A DNA stretch of 64,000 bases from Oegoconia quadripuncta (taxonomy: Eukaryota > Arthropoda > Insecta > Lepidoptera > Autostichidae): assembly GCA_949316235.1 (NCBI GenBank), contig OX438760.1:2234501-2298500 (forward strand). Reading direction: 5' to 3'. Under the pieces are notes generated by a model that was given only the letters and a program-made list of their open reading frames with translations, had not been told where the DNA came from and did not search any database. How positions within the stretch are numbered: position 1 is the stretch's first letter; the number at the start of each line of letters is the position of its first letter. Of the stretch, positions 32,730-44,038 are shown piece by piece. The translations under genes and the position numbers were made by a program.

Positions 32730-33583
32730 TTTAGTCAATGTCATTGAAAAAAATATTGCGTTATGTAAATGTGACGCATATGATTGATCTAGGAGTCGAA
32801 GGACTAAAAAATCCCCAATTATAAAAAAAAAGTGCTGTATGGTATCAGCCTGCAAAATGAATAGAACCAACCCGTCTCTTCCCGTGGGTGTCTTAAAAGG
32901 CGACTTTCGACCAAAATACAACTAAACATTAAAGTAATTAATGTACCCTATTCAAGAGCAAATTAATGACATATATTCTCTTTTAAGTGTGTGAATGAAG
33001 ACGTAGTGGTAAGGATTGAAAAAGGTATGCTCAGATGGTTTGGACACGTGGAGAGGATGAATGAAAGAAGATTTATGTACCTATGAGATATACGAAGGGA
33101 ATGTGGATGGTAGTGTGAACGTAGCATGAACAAATCGGGGACGTCTTAAAGAAAGACCAAGTCAAGAGTACCCTAAACCGACGAGCATGTATGAACAACC
33201 TTATGAGAGTGAAGGAAGCAGAAGAGGTGTGTCAGGATCGTAGCAAGTGGATGTCTGTGGTCTCTGCCTACCCCTACGGGAAATAGGCACGGGAATGCAT
33301 ATTATGTTAATAATAATAATAAATTTCCTTAGACACACACACAGCGCCATCTAGTTCCAAAGTAAGCAACTATAGGCTTGTGTTGTGGATACCAGATGGT
33401 TGGTATACTACATAAATACATTTATTTTTTTGTAAATAAATACTTATTGTAAATGAAATCATCCATAACTCAGGTACACATGGCCGTATTCATCACACAA
33501 ACATATGCCCCTAGCGGGATTCGAACCCGCATCATTTTGGTATAGTGATCAGAGTTGTTAACCACTACACCAAACAGGTCGTC
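32730..33583 (+). repeat. Composite repeat, copy 2 (LINE-like tail plus SINE B)
   Basis: Second copy of 4378-5216, the same from TTTAGTCAATGTCATTG through the RWFGHVERMNER-coding part and the ATTATGTTAATAATAATAAT junction into SINE B. Small indels separate the two copies. Confidence 0.75.
33310..33583 (-). repeat. SINE B inside composite copy 2
   Basis: Box B (CGGGATTCGAACCCGC) and head ACCAAACAGGTCGTC at the right end, A-rich end at the left. It has the same position and orientation as in copy 1. Confidence 0.8.
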
Positions 33584-33899
33584 ATTAAAAATATTATCTG
33601 TTTGTCGCAGAGGCGTTTATTCCCCGCGTCGTTTCTCATCGTTGCAAGTGTGAAAGGTCCACAACTTTTACAACACTGTCAATCCGCAGTTTGTCTGTTT
33701 GTGGCATTTTTATAGTCGACACCTTCCCGCTTTGATGGCATGATGCACTACCTTCAAAGTGCGTTATTGTTTGGCAAAAATAAAATATATTTCCTTTACA
33801 CTGCCTAATTGTATAAATTAAATTAGCGCAAAACAAGTTTGGTGAGAAAATAGGATTTGGTACTGCCGCCGCCGCATTTGTGATGTGGAGTCCCTGCGC
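33584..33899. other. No recognised feature
   Basis: Possibly continuous with the LINE remnant that follows, but no domain is visible. Confidence 0.35.
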
Positions 33900-34190
33900 T
33901 TAAAGTCATACCGAGGCTGGCTGGTCTGGGTAGTGTAGAAGACACAATTCTGAGAGGATTTCAGACTTGTCTGACGAGACTCCCTCTATATTGATGGAGA
34001 CTATTTTCACAACTGGCTGGTGCAGGGGCGAGTTTGTCTGCCCTGTGATCGATGTTGGTTTTGGCCCTAATAAAGGTTTTGAGATTGGGTTCGCCATCGT
34101 GGTGGTAGGATTGGTTAGCCCTTGTAATTCTTCTTCCTTCTTCTTCTTCCTGAGCAGGCCGAGTATTGTAACGAGACGACATGCGCCTTG
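33900..34190 (-). pseudogene. LINE ORF start with endonuclease N-terminus, frameshifted
   Basis: One minus-strand frame gives a charged start (MSSRYNTRPAQEEEEGRR), and an overlapping frame gives VVKIVSINIEGVSSDKSEIL. The latter matches the first strand of the APE-type endonuclease domain (K-I-x-S-x-N-I-E-G), which precedes the reverse transcriptase in Jockey/CR1/RTE LINEs and nicks target DNA. The frame change and loss of everything after the first strand show that it is dead. It is the only endonuclease-domain trace in the window. Confidence 0.55.
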
Positions 34191-34274
34191 TTAGTTCTCT
34201 TTATTCAGTATTCTCCTCGTTTCTTTTTGATTAACTCATAATATTTTAAATTCAAAATTTGAATTCTGCCTGTT

Positions 34275-34460
34275 CAATCAATCAATCAATCAAATACACT
34301 TTATTGTACAAAAAAAAAAAATCTACAATGCACTTCATGAATAAAGCTTCAAAAAAAATAATAATTGTACAACCAGGCGGTCTTATCGCTATTAAGCGAT
34401 TTCTACCAGACAACCTTTGGGTAGGGAAAAAATTTGAACGGGATAAAAGCAAGTAGGTTG
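34275..34460 (-). mobile_element. LINE 3' tail ((TTGA)n end)
   Basis: CAATCAATCAATCAATCAAA then CACTTTATTGTAC at the left edge and CGGTCTTATCGCTATTAAGC match the 2309-2584 family. Confidence 0.6.
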
Positions 34461-35156
34461 TGCACCAATGACTTAAAAATATATATAATAATAGATACCA
34501 AACAATAGATATAAACATACATACGTTAGATATGAACATCAACTTACATGCAATGATAGTGTAAAATATACCTACTTATATAGCGATAAATTGTTTATAC
34601 ATATACATATACCTGTTCTTTCTTTCTCTCTCTCTTTCTGTGTATCTTTTGTTTATTCAGTTTATATTTTACCGTTTCAAAGACTGGACGTATACCTGTG
34701 TGTTATTATTTTTCTATTCTATTTCACTCAGTCTAAATATATTTTACGTATAAACAGTGTAAAGTTCATCCAGTTATATTTGTACGTGATTCCCTTAAAA
34801 TAAAGTTGTCACTGACAACGATATCAAGTTTTCCGCCGGCTCATCATACTATACTCTTTCTTCATACTGTGGCCTACTCCGGGACATCTACACCATCAGC
34901 CTGGGAGTAGTGCTTCACCCTGGCCCTGGGTTACCTGGCCTAGCTGTTTCCTGGGTGCCACGCGGAGAAGCTCTTAACAAGCACCCTATTTGATACTATT
35001 AGGTTAAAAAAGGTAATGGATCTACCATACCCTACTAATCTACTTGTTTATAGCAATGAGTTCAATATTATGTATTCCTAGAACTCGGCCACGATTATGG
35101 CGTTGTCTGAAGCCACGCGAAGTCCTCTTTGGTGCAGGTGGCGGGGCTGAATTTCA
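34461..35156. other. No recognised feature
   Basis: A CT-rich patch at 34615-34640; otherwise unmatched. Confidence 0.4.
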
Positions 35157-35372
35157 GCTTTGGTTCTTAGTGGAAAGTTGTTCGTAATCAAGAGTGGAGT
35201 CAGCAGACGAAAATTGTTGGACTTCCATACTAAAGGTGGTGGTTACAGAATGTTTTACTTTGTATGCGTAATCGAAAATTTTTTGATCGAATTCGACTCT
35301 GGTTCGTTGGGGAAAGTTGATCGTAATCAGAATTGGAATCACCAGTTAATGGGAATTACACGAATTCAAATT
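35157..35372. mobile_element. Half copy of foldback element H2
   Basis: GGAAAGTTGTTCGTAATCA, ACTTCCATACTAAAGGTGG and the end GGAATTACACGAATT match the right arm of the large foldback at 41986-42345. Confidence 0.6.
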
Positions 35373-35469
35373 AGTGGTTCTTATTATAAACTTTTCTTTA
35401 GCTTGCAGTGTTCGTATGTAATTAAGTTGCTGGTATCTGATTGAGCTGAAAATATTGGTTTATTTATGA

Positions 35470-35660
35470 AAGGTGACAATGCAATATTATTAAACCATCC
35501 AACTGATCTGATGATGAAGCCGGGATGTAGGGTGTGGAGCGCCCTGATGGGAAATGGCAACGGTCGAATTTGGGCTAGTTTATTTTGCACCTCACTTTCC
35601 ATTACAAATGATGACGAGGGTCTGAAGATGGAGCCAGAAGATTGCCATTACAACTCCGTG
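35470..35660 (+). repeat. Dispersed repeat H
   Basis: The phrases CAACTGATCTGATGATGAAG and AGATGGAGCCAGAAG correspond, inverted, to CATCATCAGATCAGCTCCAA at about 53930. The class is unknown. Confidence 0.4.
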
Positions 35661-35671
35661 ATGGACTTTAT

Positions 35672-36060
35672 GTTTTTTTTTTTATATGAGAGGGCGGCAA
35701 ACGAGCATGCGGGTCACCTGATGGAAAGCAATCACCGCCGCCCATGGGCACCCGCAACACCAAAAGGGTCACTGATGCGTTGCCGGCCTTTGAGGAAGGT
35801 GTCCACCCCAGAATAAGTAGGGCAGCCTGAGCGATGAGGGATTCTCTAGCAGTGCTGGTACCCTCCTGGGGTACTAACTCTTTAAATACCGCTACCATTC
35901 TGGAGAGAGACTGGAAGGTGGGCCTCCGGCGCCCTCGCTCACCGGACGAAGCGCAGTGGCAAGATGCCACTACTCAGACGTCGGTCTTCTGCGAGAGGGC
36001 GGTACTTCCCCGGTCGAGCCGGCCCATTCATGCTGCAAGCTAATAGCTTACAGCGTGGCT
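35672..36060 (-). mobile_element. SINE-like retroposon sharing a LINE 3' tail
   Basis: A T run at 35672-35683 marks the poly(A) end. The next 140 bp (GAGAGGGCGGCAAACGAGCA to GTTGCCGGCCTTTGAGGAAG) are nearly identical to the LINE end at 57084-57225, whereas the remaining 240 bp are unrelated to that LINE. This fits a SINE that borrows a LINE tail for mobilisation. Confidence 0.55.
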
Positions 36061-36161
36061 CTACCACTACAATGTTACTCGTCTTTGTACAAGAAGAATA
36101 TATGACAGTGATAGAATATTAAAAGCTTGTTTTTAAAAGTATTTCTAACGACTATAATTTT

Positions 36162-36335
36162 TTTTATGCACAACGGGTTAGCACTTGACCTCAATCACAC
36201 CTGATGTTAAGTGAAGATGAGGTCGATAATGGTAGCGTACTGACCCGGAAACCCCATCTCATTTGGGGGACTGGTTATCTTATATCTGACAACCTGAACA
36301 CAACAATGCTATTAACATTGCTGTTTGGCGGCAGA
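36162..36335 (-). repeat. SINE A, 3' half
   Basis: From the T run and CACAACGGGTTAGCACTTGA to GCTGTTTGGCGGCAG, where SINE B begins almost immediately. The head is missing. Confidence 0.8.
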
Positions 36336-36342
36336 CGAATTT

Positions 36343-36610
36343 AGACGACCTGTTTGGTGTAGTGGTGAGAAACTCTGGTGCTATAAAAGGTCGCGGGTTC
36401 GAATCCCGCTAGGGGCATATGTTTGTATGATGAATACAGATATGTGTTCCCGAGTTATGGATGTTTTTCATTTATATATGTATTTATTTACAAAAAAAAA
36501 TATGTATTTCTGTAGTTTATCAACCATCTGGTATCTATAATACAAGCCTAGTTGCTTAGTGTGGAACTAGATGGCGCTGTGTGTATGTGCATATATATTT
36601 ATTTATTTAT
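36343..36610 (+). repeat. SINE B, near full length
   Basis: Head GACGACCTGTTTGGTGTAGT, box B GGTTCGAATCCCGC, and TGGCGCTGTGTGTATG before a TTTATTTATTTAT tail. A few bases are lost between box A and box B. Confidence 0.8.
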
Positions 36611-37077
36611 TCTAAGATAATCGTGACCGAGTATTAAAAGATTTTTTTTTAAGTATTTTTAATGTAGGACTTGTTTGGATAACTTATACGCCCAATTATT
36701 CCAACAGATGACAAATTCATATCAAATTCATATTGAATAATTCATAATAAACAATTTTCCTTTTCATTTAACATCCGACTGGCCTCCCCCAAATTCGGTG
36801 AGTGTAAGGGAGACATAAAAATTTTTACTGTCCCTATTTTCTGGCAGTAAAGCGTGGTCAATCCGGGGGATGTCCACATTTTATGAAGCCGTAACGTGGT
36901 CACCCTAGATCTGGAGGTACGCATATTGCTCACAAATTGTACACCTATTGTTTTATGGTCACCGTAGAAATGTCATAAAGATATATTAGGCTTTGAAAGG
37001 TAAAATCAAGTAGGTACATGACATTGGGTTATGAAAAAAATTATCATTATTTCTGTTTTCATAAACAGAATCTTAAA
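36611..37077. other. No recognised feature
   Basis: AT-rich, no supported gene. Confidence 0.4.
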
Positions 37078-37475
37078 TCATCATCATCATATCAGGCACA
37101 GAACGTCCACTGCTAAACATAGGCCTCCCCAATAGAATTGTAGAGTGACCGGAAGCGGCTTGCATCCAGCGATTTCCCGCGAACTTTATCAAGTCTTCTG
37201 CACCAGTTCTTCGAGCTGTGTATAACGCCGAGCATCGCGTTCTCCATCGCTTGTTTCGTGACTTTGAGTTTTCTTATGAGGCCCATTGAGACCAGTTCTT
37301 CGTTTCAGTGCCATAACATAACTCATCACTGGTAACACACACTGATTAAAGACTTTCGTCTTCATGCACTGAGGTATTTTGGATGAAAAGACCTTGTGCA
37401 TTTTCTCGACCGCTGCCCATACGAGTGGAATTCGTTGATTGGCCTCTCGAAGTTGGACCTGTCTAGTCGGACCTC
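37078..37475 (-). pseudogene. RTE-type LINE ORF2 C-terminal remnant
   Basis: The 70-aa frame at 37189-37401 includes SSKIPQCMKTKVFNQCVLPV, matching the C-x-K-x-x-x-F-x-QC-V-LP-V-x-x-Y block found after the palm domain of RTE reverse transcriptases. The flanking sequence in other frames continues the match up to a 3' end of CCTATGTTTAGCAGTGGACG type followed by (ATG)n, as usual for this clade. There are several frame changes and no catalytic FADD, so it is dead. Confidence 0.65.
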
Positions 37476-37668
37476 TTGTCCTAAAAATTCACAACACCAT
37501 AGTTACAACTTCAAAAATGGAGTTATATTCATTATATCAGATGTTTGTCAATATTTTCTTAATAAAAATATATGGTAAAAATACGCCCCCCAATTCGCTT
37601 CCGTGAGGCATACTAGAATAGAATAGAATATGATTTGTTTGCTCATTTGGTGTTATAACAATAAGATC
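37476..37668. other. No recognised feature; short LINE-tail-like edge
   Basis: TAGAATAGAATAGAATATGA at about 37614-37633 resembles the repeat end of a minus-strand LINE. Confidence 0.35.
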
Positions 37669-37675
37669 CTCCTAA

Positions 37676-38055
37676 TCTTATGTTCCCAGTAGTTCTGTTG
37701 GACAGTTCTGTTGGCCGAACTAATGGGAATTTTTGTTTCACTAGTTCTATCAACAGAACAAATGGTACTAGGGATTCCTAGTAGTTCTGTCGAGTTCTAA
37801 TTCGAGTGCGAGCGAAGCGAGCACGGGAGTTTTTGGCACCCCGACATGGATAGGTTAGGTTCGCTCTGCTCGCCCGGCTCGCTTCCGCCATACCCTTCGT
37901 GTTAGGTTGACATGTTATTCACTAGAACTAGTGGGACAAAAAAATCCTATTAGTTCGGTCAAAAAAAAGTTCAAGTTATTTACAGAACTAGAGAGACAAA
38001 AATTCCCATTAGTTCGGCTAACAGAACTGTCCAACAGAACTACTGGGAACAAAGG
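37676..38055. mobile_element. 380-bp TIR element of unknown family
   Basis: The outer 75 bp on each side are inverted repeats (GTTCCCAGTAGTTCTGTTGG on the left, its complement on the right), rich in GTTCTGTT/AGTTC motifs. CTCCTAA occurs just outside both ends (37669-37675 and 38056-38062), a possible 7-bp target duplication. The core contains GAGTGCGAGCGAAGCGAGCA and TAGGTTAGGTTCGCTC. There is no coding frame. Confidence 0.65.
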
Positions 38056-38189
38056 CTCCTAACGACCATGAAAATATTGGATAATATTAAAGTTTCATAC
38101 TAAGAAAATCAGCATGCACACAATTAACCGCTTTTGTACTAAACCTAATTTTTGTGGAAAAGAACCCAATACACTAACGCGATTTTTAT

Positions 38190-38531
38190 TTATGCACAAC
38201 GGGTTGGTACTTGACCTCAATCACACCTGATGTTAAGTGAAGATGAGGTCGAAGGTGGAAGCGTACTGACCCGTAAACCCCAACACGTTTGGGGGACTGG
38301 CTATCTTATCTCTGACAACCGGAACACAACAATGCTATTAATATTGCTGCTTGGCGGCAGATTTTGATAAGATGGTGGTAACCAGCCAGGTTAGGAAAGT
38401 GTAAGTGTAGGACATTTAAAATACCCTACCACCAACCAAACCAAGTACTTAAACATGTATCCCGCTGGATCGAACCCGCGACCTCCCAATCGTAAACCCA
38501 ATGTTATTTACATTGAGCCACGGAGGCGGTT
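38190..38531 (-). repeat. SINE A, full length with small insertion
   Basis: All blocks are present. TTAGGAAAGTGTAAGTGTAG interrupts the GCCAGGCGGACATTTAAAAT region. Confidence 0.85.
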
Positions 38532-38574
38532 AAATTATTTGCCCCGCTTAATGCATAAATTCAGCTGCTGATCA

Positions 38575-38655
38575 AAGTAGGCTCCAGCTCTCATATCTTC
38601 GGTGGCGTGGACCAGTCAGACGACTAATGACCCAATGTCTCCACTGCAAGCGCCG
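38575..38655 (-). pseudogene. Short copy of the 13370-13676 mobile ORF
   Basis: GACCAGTCAGACGACTAATG and CCAATGTCTCCACTGCAAGC are the reverse complement of the 13460-13560 region. Confidence 0.5.
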
Positions 38656-39640
38656 CAAACTCATCGATTATTTATTATGGTTTATGTATATCTATATCAA
38701 ATTACATTTTATCAAAGAAAAGTGATAAAACTATTTTCGTTTTAAAATATACAAAGCAAAGAAATAAAACTAAGGCAAAAGTAGAGGATGAAAACGTCAT
38801 TCAGATCTCCCGTTTGGGGCATGGTCCCTAATATACTGGCAGCGTCACCTCTCTGAACAGCTAGACTAAGTCATTAAACAAACCATTTCAATTTGAATTT
38901 GAGCGTGGTATACGCCAGCGTATACCGTATAAAGCCATAATATGAGGGAAGGTCTATATCCCTGCAGTGGGATTATGGACTGATGACAATGATGATGATA
39001 CGCCAGCCCAAAGATCAAACAAAGCCAGTCGTGGACGAACTTCGATGTCAAATTACGATTTTCTTTTCTAAGTTGCTATTTGTAACCTCGGTCTCAAAAG
39101 AATACCTCATTGTCCTCACTACTGGGCCACGGTATAGCCTCATGCCATGGATTCTCTCGTAAAATCCGTCATGGTTCCCCACAATAAAGCATGTATTCGT
39201 ACCCTCGCCAAATGCCTTCTACGTGATACCGTTTCATCTTACTGCCTTTTTATAGGGTTAGGAAAGTGTAAGACAAACTTCAGTTGGAATTATTTTTGTT
39301 TTATAATTGGATACCGTGGTATGCACTGATTTTTTTTTAAACTATTATAGAGCAATTATTGAAGAGAAGTGAAACTTAAAAAGAGGCTCCAGACAGAATT
39401 TTTTAAAAGAAAAACTTTAGCACCTAGATAGCAAGCGCGCAACTAATTTTCCAGGGTACGTTCTATCATTTTATGTCTATAACTATCAATTTATTTGTAT
39501 AAAGTCAATTTTCTATAATTGCCATGGTTCTGGAATCTAGATAGAAACTTTGGTATAATATTTTATTCTAAGAATTGTCCAGAAAGTGTGATTTGGAACT
39601 ATCTCACTTGGTGAATCAATGAAAGTGTATCTATGCAAAT
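38656..39640. other. No recognised gene; SINE D tail fragment inside
   Basis: 38935-39000 (ATGAGGGAAGGTCTATATCC, CTGCAGTGGGATTATGG, then GATGATGATA) is the 3' end of SINE D. The rest is unmatched. Confidence 0.45.
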
Positions 39641-39790
39641 GTTTTTTTTTATTAAAAGAACACTTTATTGGCTTACACAAAATATATCAAATTGTTTGGA
39701 ACATAATTTATAATATTGGGTGAGCATTGCTATTCATCGAAGCAATGCCGCCACAGCTTTCTCCGGCCGTACAAGACCCGGTACACATTT
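39641..39790 (-). mobile_element. Possible LINE 3' tail
   Basis: TTTTTTTTTATTAAAAGAAC then CACTTTATTGGCTTAC reads as a poly(A)-signal-containing end on the minus strand. Confidence 0.4.
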
Positions 39791-40295
39791 GTTATTTATA
39801 AATATTTTTATTAATATAATTCAGTATTTTATTTAGGTATAACCTTTTGTTATTAGCTATAAGTTTCTATTGCCATAGTTTCTATAATATATTTATAATA
39901 TGTATTATTTTCCAATTTTAATGACAATTTACAATCACAAAATTACACACGAGAAGAGCAGCAAATGCAGAAAAATAAAACTGATCGGTTTTCAGTAGAA
40001 AAAAAATAAAATATACATTTAATTAATTATCAATTGGGCGCGTCTAACTATTCCAAACTCTATCTATCGGCTTTTACGCGTGCTAGGTAAATATACAGGT
40101 ATAAAAGTGACGAATGCCATCCGGGAGGAGTTTGAAGGATATAGAGAGATATCCACAGTAATGTTGCCTGGACGAATCTCTTACGTGAGAAGGTTTGGAA
40201 TGCGTGTATATAATGCGGTCAATTTGGTGAAGGATTTGAATTGGGTTACGTGTGCGTTCAGTTTGACACGTGTCAGGAGACTTTTTTTTTAATGG
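39791..40295. other. No recognised feature
   Basis: A 70-aa plus-strand frame (40080-40292) has no motif I know. Confidence 0.35.
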
Positions 40296-40466
40296 TGAGC
40301 AGTCAGCAATGTTAATAGCATTGTTGTGTTCCGGTTGTCAGAGATAAGATAGCCAGTCCCCCAAATAAGATGGGGTTTCCGGGTCAGTACGCTACCACCT
40401 TCGGCCTCATCTTCACTTAACATCAGGTGTGATTGAGGTAAAGTTCTAACCCGTTGTGGATAGAAA
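40296..40466 (+). repeat. SINE A, 3' half
   Basis: From GAGCAGTCAGCAATGTTAAT to AACCCGTTGTGGATAG and an A-rich end. The head and box B are missing. Confidence 0.8.
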
Positions 40467-41035
40467 AAATGAATATGAATATTTTTCACCTAAATCGTAT
40501 CATCCAGGACTTCAAACAATGCTTCAATATTCAAACCAATGTCAATCTAATAACGTTATAAAAATAATATATAAGGAAACAGCAAAAGGAAATCAGTATC
40601 GCTGCCAATCCAATACCACTTAAGGGTAAACATATTCTTTGAGAGTAGAACCCAATTTCCATATGGTTGTAAGAAATCGCTTCGAGCAACCGACACTGTG
40701 CGATCCCAAATTGAGAGCGAACGCCGCAAATTACATTTGATTTTATTTTACAATTTCTTTTTCTATGTTACCCACAAAAAAAGTCTTAAGTCATGTGTGG
40801 TTAAGTATTTGGAGTTTTATTATGTTTGTGTTAAGAGTGAGATTGGATTGTGACTTAGTGTTGCTGGATTTTCTTTCTGCTCGTGAAACATACGGATTCT
40901 TTTTCGGCATTATTCGAACTAGTAATTAGCTTTGTTGAAATGTTTTATGTACCTTACCTTTTTATTTCTTCTGCTGGTCTTCTGAATAAAATAAAATATA
41001 ATTGTTTAGTTACAGATATACACGCTCCTTAATAA
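40467..41035. other. No recognised feature
   Basis: Unmatched, no supported gene. Confidence 0.4.
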
Positions 41036-41220
41036 TATCGGTTAGAATCCCGCGAGGGGTAAATGTTTGTGTGAATATGAACATTTATTCCCTAGTCATG
41101 GATGTTTATATAAATATTTATGTATGTATATCCGTAATCTATAGCATCCATTGTACAAGCTTAGTTTGCGACTGGATGATTGGTGTAAGTGTCCGAAATA
41201 TTTATATTTATATTTTATAT
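41036..41220 (+). repeat. SINE C, head truncated
   Basis: Begins within box B (GGTTAGAATCCCGC) and runs through TTATATAAATATTTATGTAT and GATTGGTGTAAGTGTCCG. Confidence 0.75.
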
Positions 41221-41459
41221 GCTTAAAACGAACATGCTCTTGAATAGTAGACACTAGTCAGAAAGTAACACGTACCTAATACAAAACCAAAATACTCCAA
41301 AATAATCAAATTATACAGTTATATCTCTAAACTTAAATATCAAGAACTCGTTAACACTCTAAAAATAGTTGTCAACCAAAATTTTGTATATCTTATTTTT
41401 CATAATCTTTATTGCATTGCCAAAATTTAATTTTGCATGCATTTGCATGAGTAAAAAGA

Positions 41460-41620
41460 GGAATACAATAGAATAGAATAGAATACATTTATTTGCAATG
41501 ATTAGGGTAAGTAAATTAGTTGGTAAAATAGTATAAATGCAATAAATATATGAATTATGAATTAAATTGTATCACCTAAATCAGCCATATACAATAGCAT
41601 GCAAAATTATAATTAGCCTG
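41460..41620 (-). mobile_element. LINE 3' tail
   Basis: AATAGAATAGAATAGAATAC then ATTTATTTGCAATG at the left edge is a repeat-tailed LINE end on the minus strand. Confidence 0.45.
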
Positions 41621-41985
41621 TTCTTCACTAAACAATAAAAATACAAATCAATTTACACAAATAGCATGTCCTTCTTGATTAAATTAATTTTCTAGTTCAT
41701 TAAGTCACAATTTAGAGGAATACAGTCTTAACAATTTATTACAGTTTAATTAAAATAAGTCTGCAATTAATTTATAATTATTGATTCATTGAGGTCTTAA
41801 TATAAAAATGTAACGCCCCGTTAGGGCATAGCAATATACAATATAAATATATAGGCTGAGAGAGCCTGTTATACTTAAATATTCAATTGTATAATAATTA
41901 TGCTAACATGGAAAACAACTCAATAAATAAATTGTGACATTATTTCAATATTTCTTCCACATTACTTTTACAGGGTGAATGTGAA
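41621..41985. other. No recognised feature
   Basis: AT-rich, no supported gene. Confidence 0.4.
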
Positions 41986-42345
41986 TTCATGTAATTCCCA
42001 TTAACTGATGACGCCACTCTTGATTACGAACAACTTTCCCCAAATAATCATAGTCGAGTTCGAGGAAAAAATTTTCGACTATCCATACAAAGTAATTCTG
42101 AAACCACCTTTAGAAAGGAACTCCAACAATTTTCAGCTGGTGACTCCATTCCTGATTACGAACAACTTTCCATAGCCGAATTCAACTGAAAATTGTTGAA
42201 CTTCCATACTAAAGGTGGTTTCAGAAAACTTTGTATTGGTAATCGAACATTATTTTAACGAATTCGGCTATGTCCTTGGGCAGAGTTTTTCGTAATCAGG
42301 AGCGGAGTCACAAGTAAAGAAGAATTACACGAATTAAATTTCACC
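41986..42345. mobile_element. Large foldback element H2
   Basis: The left arm (to about 42143) and right arm (from about 42186) are imperfect inverted repeats over about 155 bp: TGATTACGAACAACTTTCC against its complement, GAAACCACCTTTAG against CTAAAGGTGGTTTC. The outermost bases are AATTCATGTAATTCC and GAATTACACGAATT. There is no frame. Confidence 0.65.
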
Positions 42346-42459
42346 CTGTATCAATATACATGTAGATATTAATGATATTATATTTTGTTAATTGTATGTT
42401 AAGATTAGCTTTTATTATTAGATATATAAATTACGAGTATATTATAATTGCATTAATTT

Positions 42460-42488
42460 TTTTTATGCACAACGTGTTGGTACTTTTT
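42460..42488 (-). repeat. SINE A, 3' tip only
   Basis: TTTTTTTTATGCACAACGTG plus TTGGTACTT matches the last 30 bp of SINE A. Confidence 0.65.
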
Positions 42489-42554
42489 ATTATAACTGCA
42501 TGTACACATTCATACATTACACACATACACATACATGCATGTAACTCTAATTTT

Positions 42555-43005
42555 TTTTTTAATTCTTTTACCGTGTATGCTGCTCGGCTGTGGAATGATC
42601 TTCCTGCAGACATTCGAGAGAGCCCTACACCACCAGTTTTCAAAAAGCGCTTAAAAGAACACTACCTGTCGCAATTGGCATAAGAAGTAATGTTATATAT
42701 TGATATTTATATAATATATTAATTATTTATCTGATTAAATGTTTTATTTAGGTTTATTTAGTATTATATTCATGTAGTTATATTTAGTTATTTACAAGTA
42801 TTAATGTATTATAGACTTTTTTTTTTTTTACTTAATCACCATTGCGTTGTACGCCTTTTTTTTATTCCCCGTTATACACTCTCTAACCGCTTATAGGGTT
42901 GGCTGGAACAGATCTCTCTTAGAGATAAGCTCACCTTTGTATCTTTGTATCTGACAATTGTATCTTTTGTGTTTATTTGCAATAAAGAATAAAGAATACA
43001 CAATA
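42555..43005 (+). mobile_element. LINE 3' end with C-terminal coding tail
   Basis: The frame ends YAARLWNDLPADIRESPTPP then VFKKRLKEHYLSQLA and a stop at 42681-42683. This is the usual C-terminal tail of CR1/Jockey-type ORF2. A 3' UTR with GCAATAAAGAATAAAGAATA follows, an AATAAA signal and repeat end. The upstream reverse transcriptase is lost. Confidence 0.65.
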
Positions 43006-43034
43006 CTTATGCTAATAACAAATAAATTTTAAAT

Positions 43035-43462
43035 ATTGGGTCTTTACCTATGAAATTGGAGTTTTTTTCCTTCGTTAATCATATGTACCAATTCCTGCGA
43101 TTTTCAAAGCTATATCCAAATTTGTTTGTTATTTGGAAAATGGAATATTATTTCAAGGTTTGACATGAAATATTTTTTAATTTCTGCGCTAAATTACATA
43201 ATAAAAAAAATTTGAACCGAGCTCTTTTCATGTGCTTCCCATAATCATTTCTTAGATTCGCTGAAACTTTTATATAAAGCGGTTACTTTTAAAAATTAAC
43301 TCTGCCTATACTTAACTTAATGCTATCCGATAATACACACAAAGTTTAGCTGAATTTGGATTTGCCGTTCCCAAAAAAAAAACAAAAATGTTTGTATGGA
43401 GAAAACAGTCTTGATGAAATTCTTCATACAAAACGCCAATTTCATAGGTAAGGACCTTACAG
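43035..43462. mobile_element. TIR MITE M, copy 2
   Basis: Same structure and orientation as 7007-7432, with TTGGGTCTTTACCTATGAAA at the left and AATTTCATAGGTAAGGACC at the right. Confidence 0.65.
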
Positions 43463-44038
43463 GAGTGTGCATTAGAATAATTAGTTGGTATTATTATATT
43501 TTAAATTTTTGCCGAGTCTGTAATTTTTTTTTTTATTTTAAGCAGGGCTTATACTCGCAGCGTCCATCAACCAGATATAGGCCTGTGAATTTTCACCCCC
43601 AAGACGCCGTCTAATGTTCGATTCCTGATGTTATATCAAATGTGATCTTTTTTGTGTCGCTCCGTGTTAGGCAACGTTTGAAGGGCCCTTAAACGACGTA
43701 CGTTATTGATGTCTTTCTCTTCAGATAAACATGTCTGATCTTGTTCAGTAATGGCGTTGATGGTTAGGGGTATGGGGTATGGAAATTTGTTTCGAACAAT
43801 ATGTGATTGTTGGCGATTATTTTCAGGAAGGTTTAAACGGTGATTACACCAAAATTCTGATTCTTGTGTGTGTATTTCTTACCTCTTCACGCTTAAACGG
43901 TTGGACGGACTTGGATAAAATTTGGTTGGCAGACCAAAATATGCTTTACATATAATATATATGTCGCAGATAGCGATAAATTAGCGATATAATTCATTTT
44001 TCAAACGGTCAACTGACTATGATAATACGCGGTTTGCT
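43463..44038. other. No recognised gene; weak Helitron trace
   Basis: 43885-43935 (CTTAAACGGTTGGACGGACT, GATAAAATTTGGTTGG) resembles the interior of the small Helitrons. Confidence 0.35.

Noticed and set aside
34282..34542. 86-aa minus-strand hydrophobic frame
   Set aside because: Lies over a LINE 3' tail; hydrophobicity comes from T-rich sequence.
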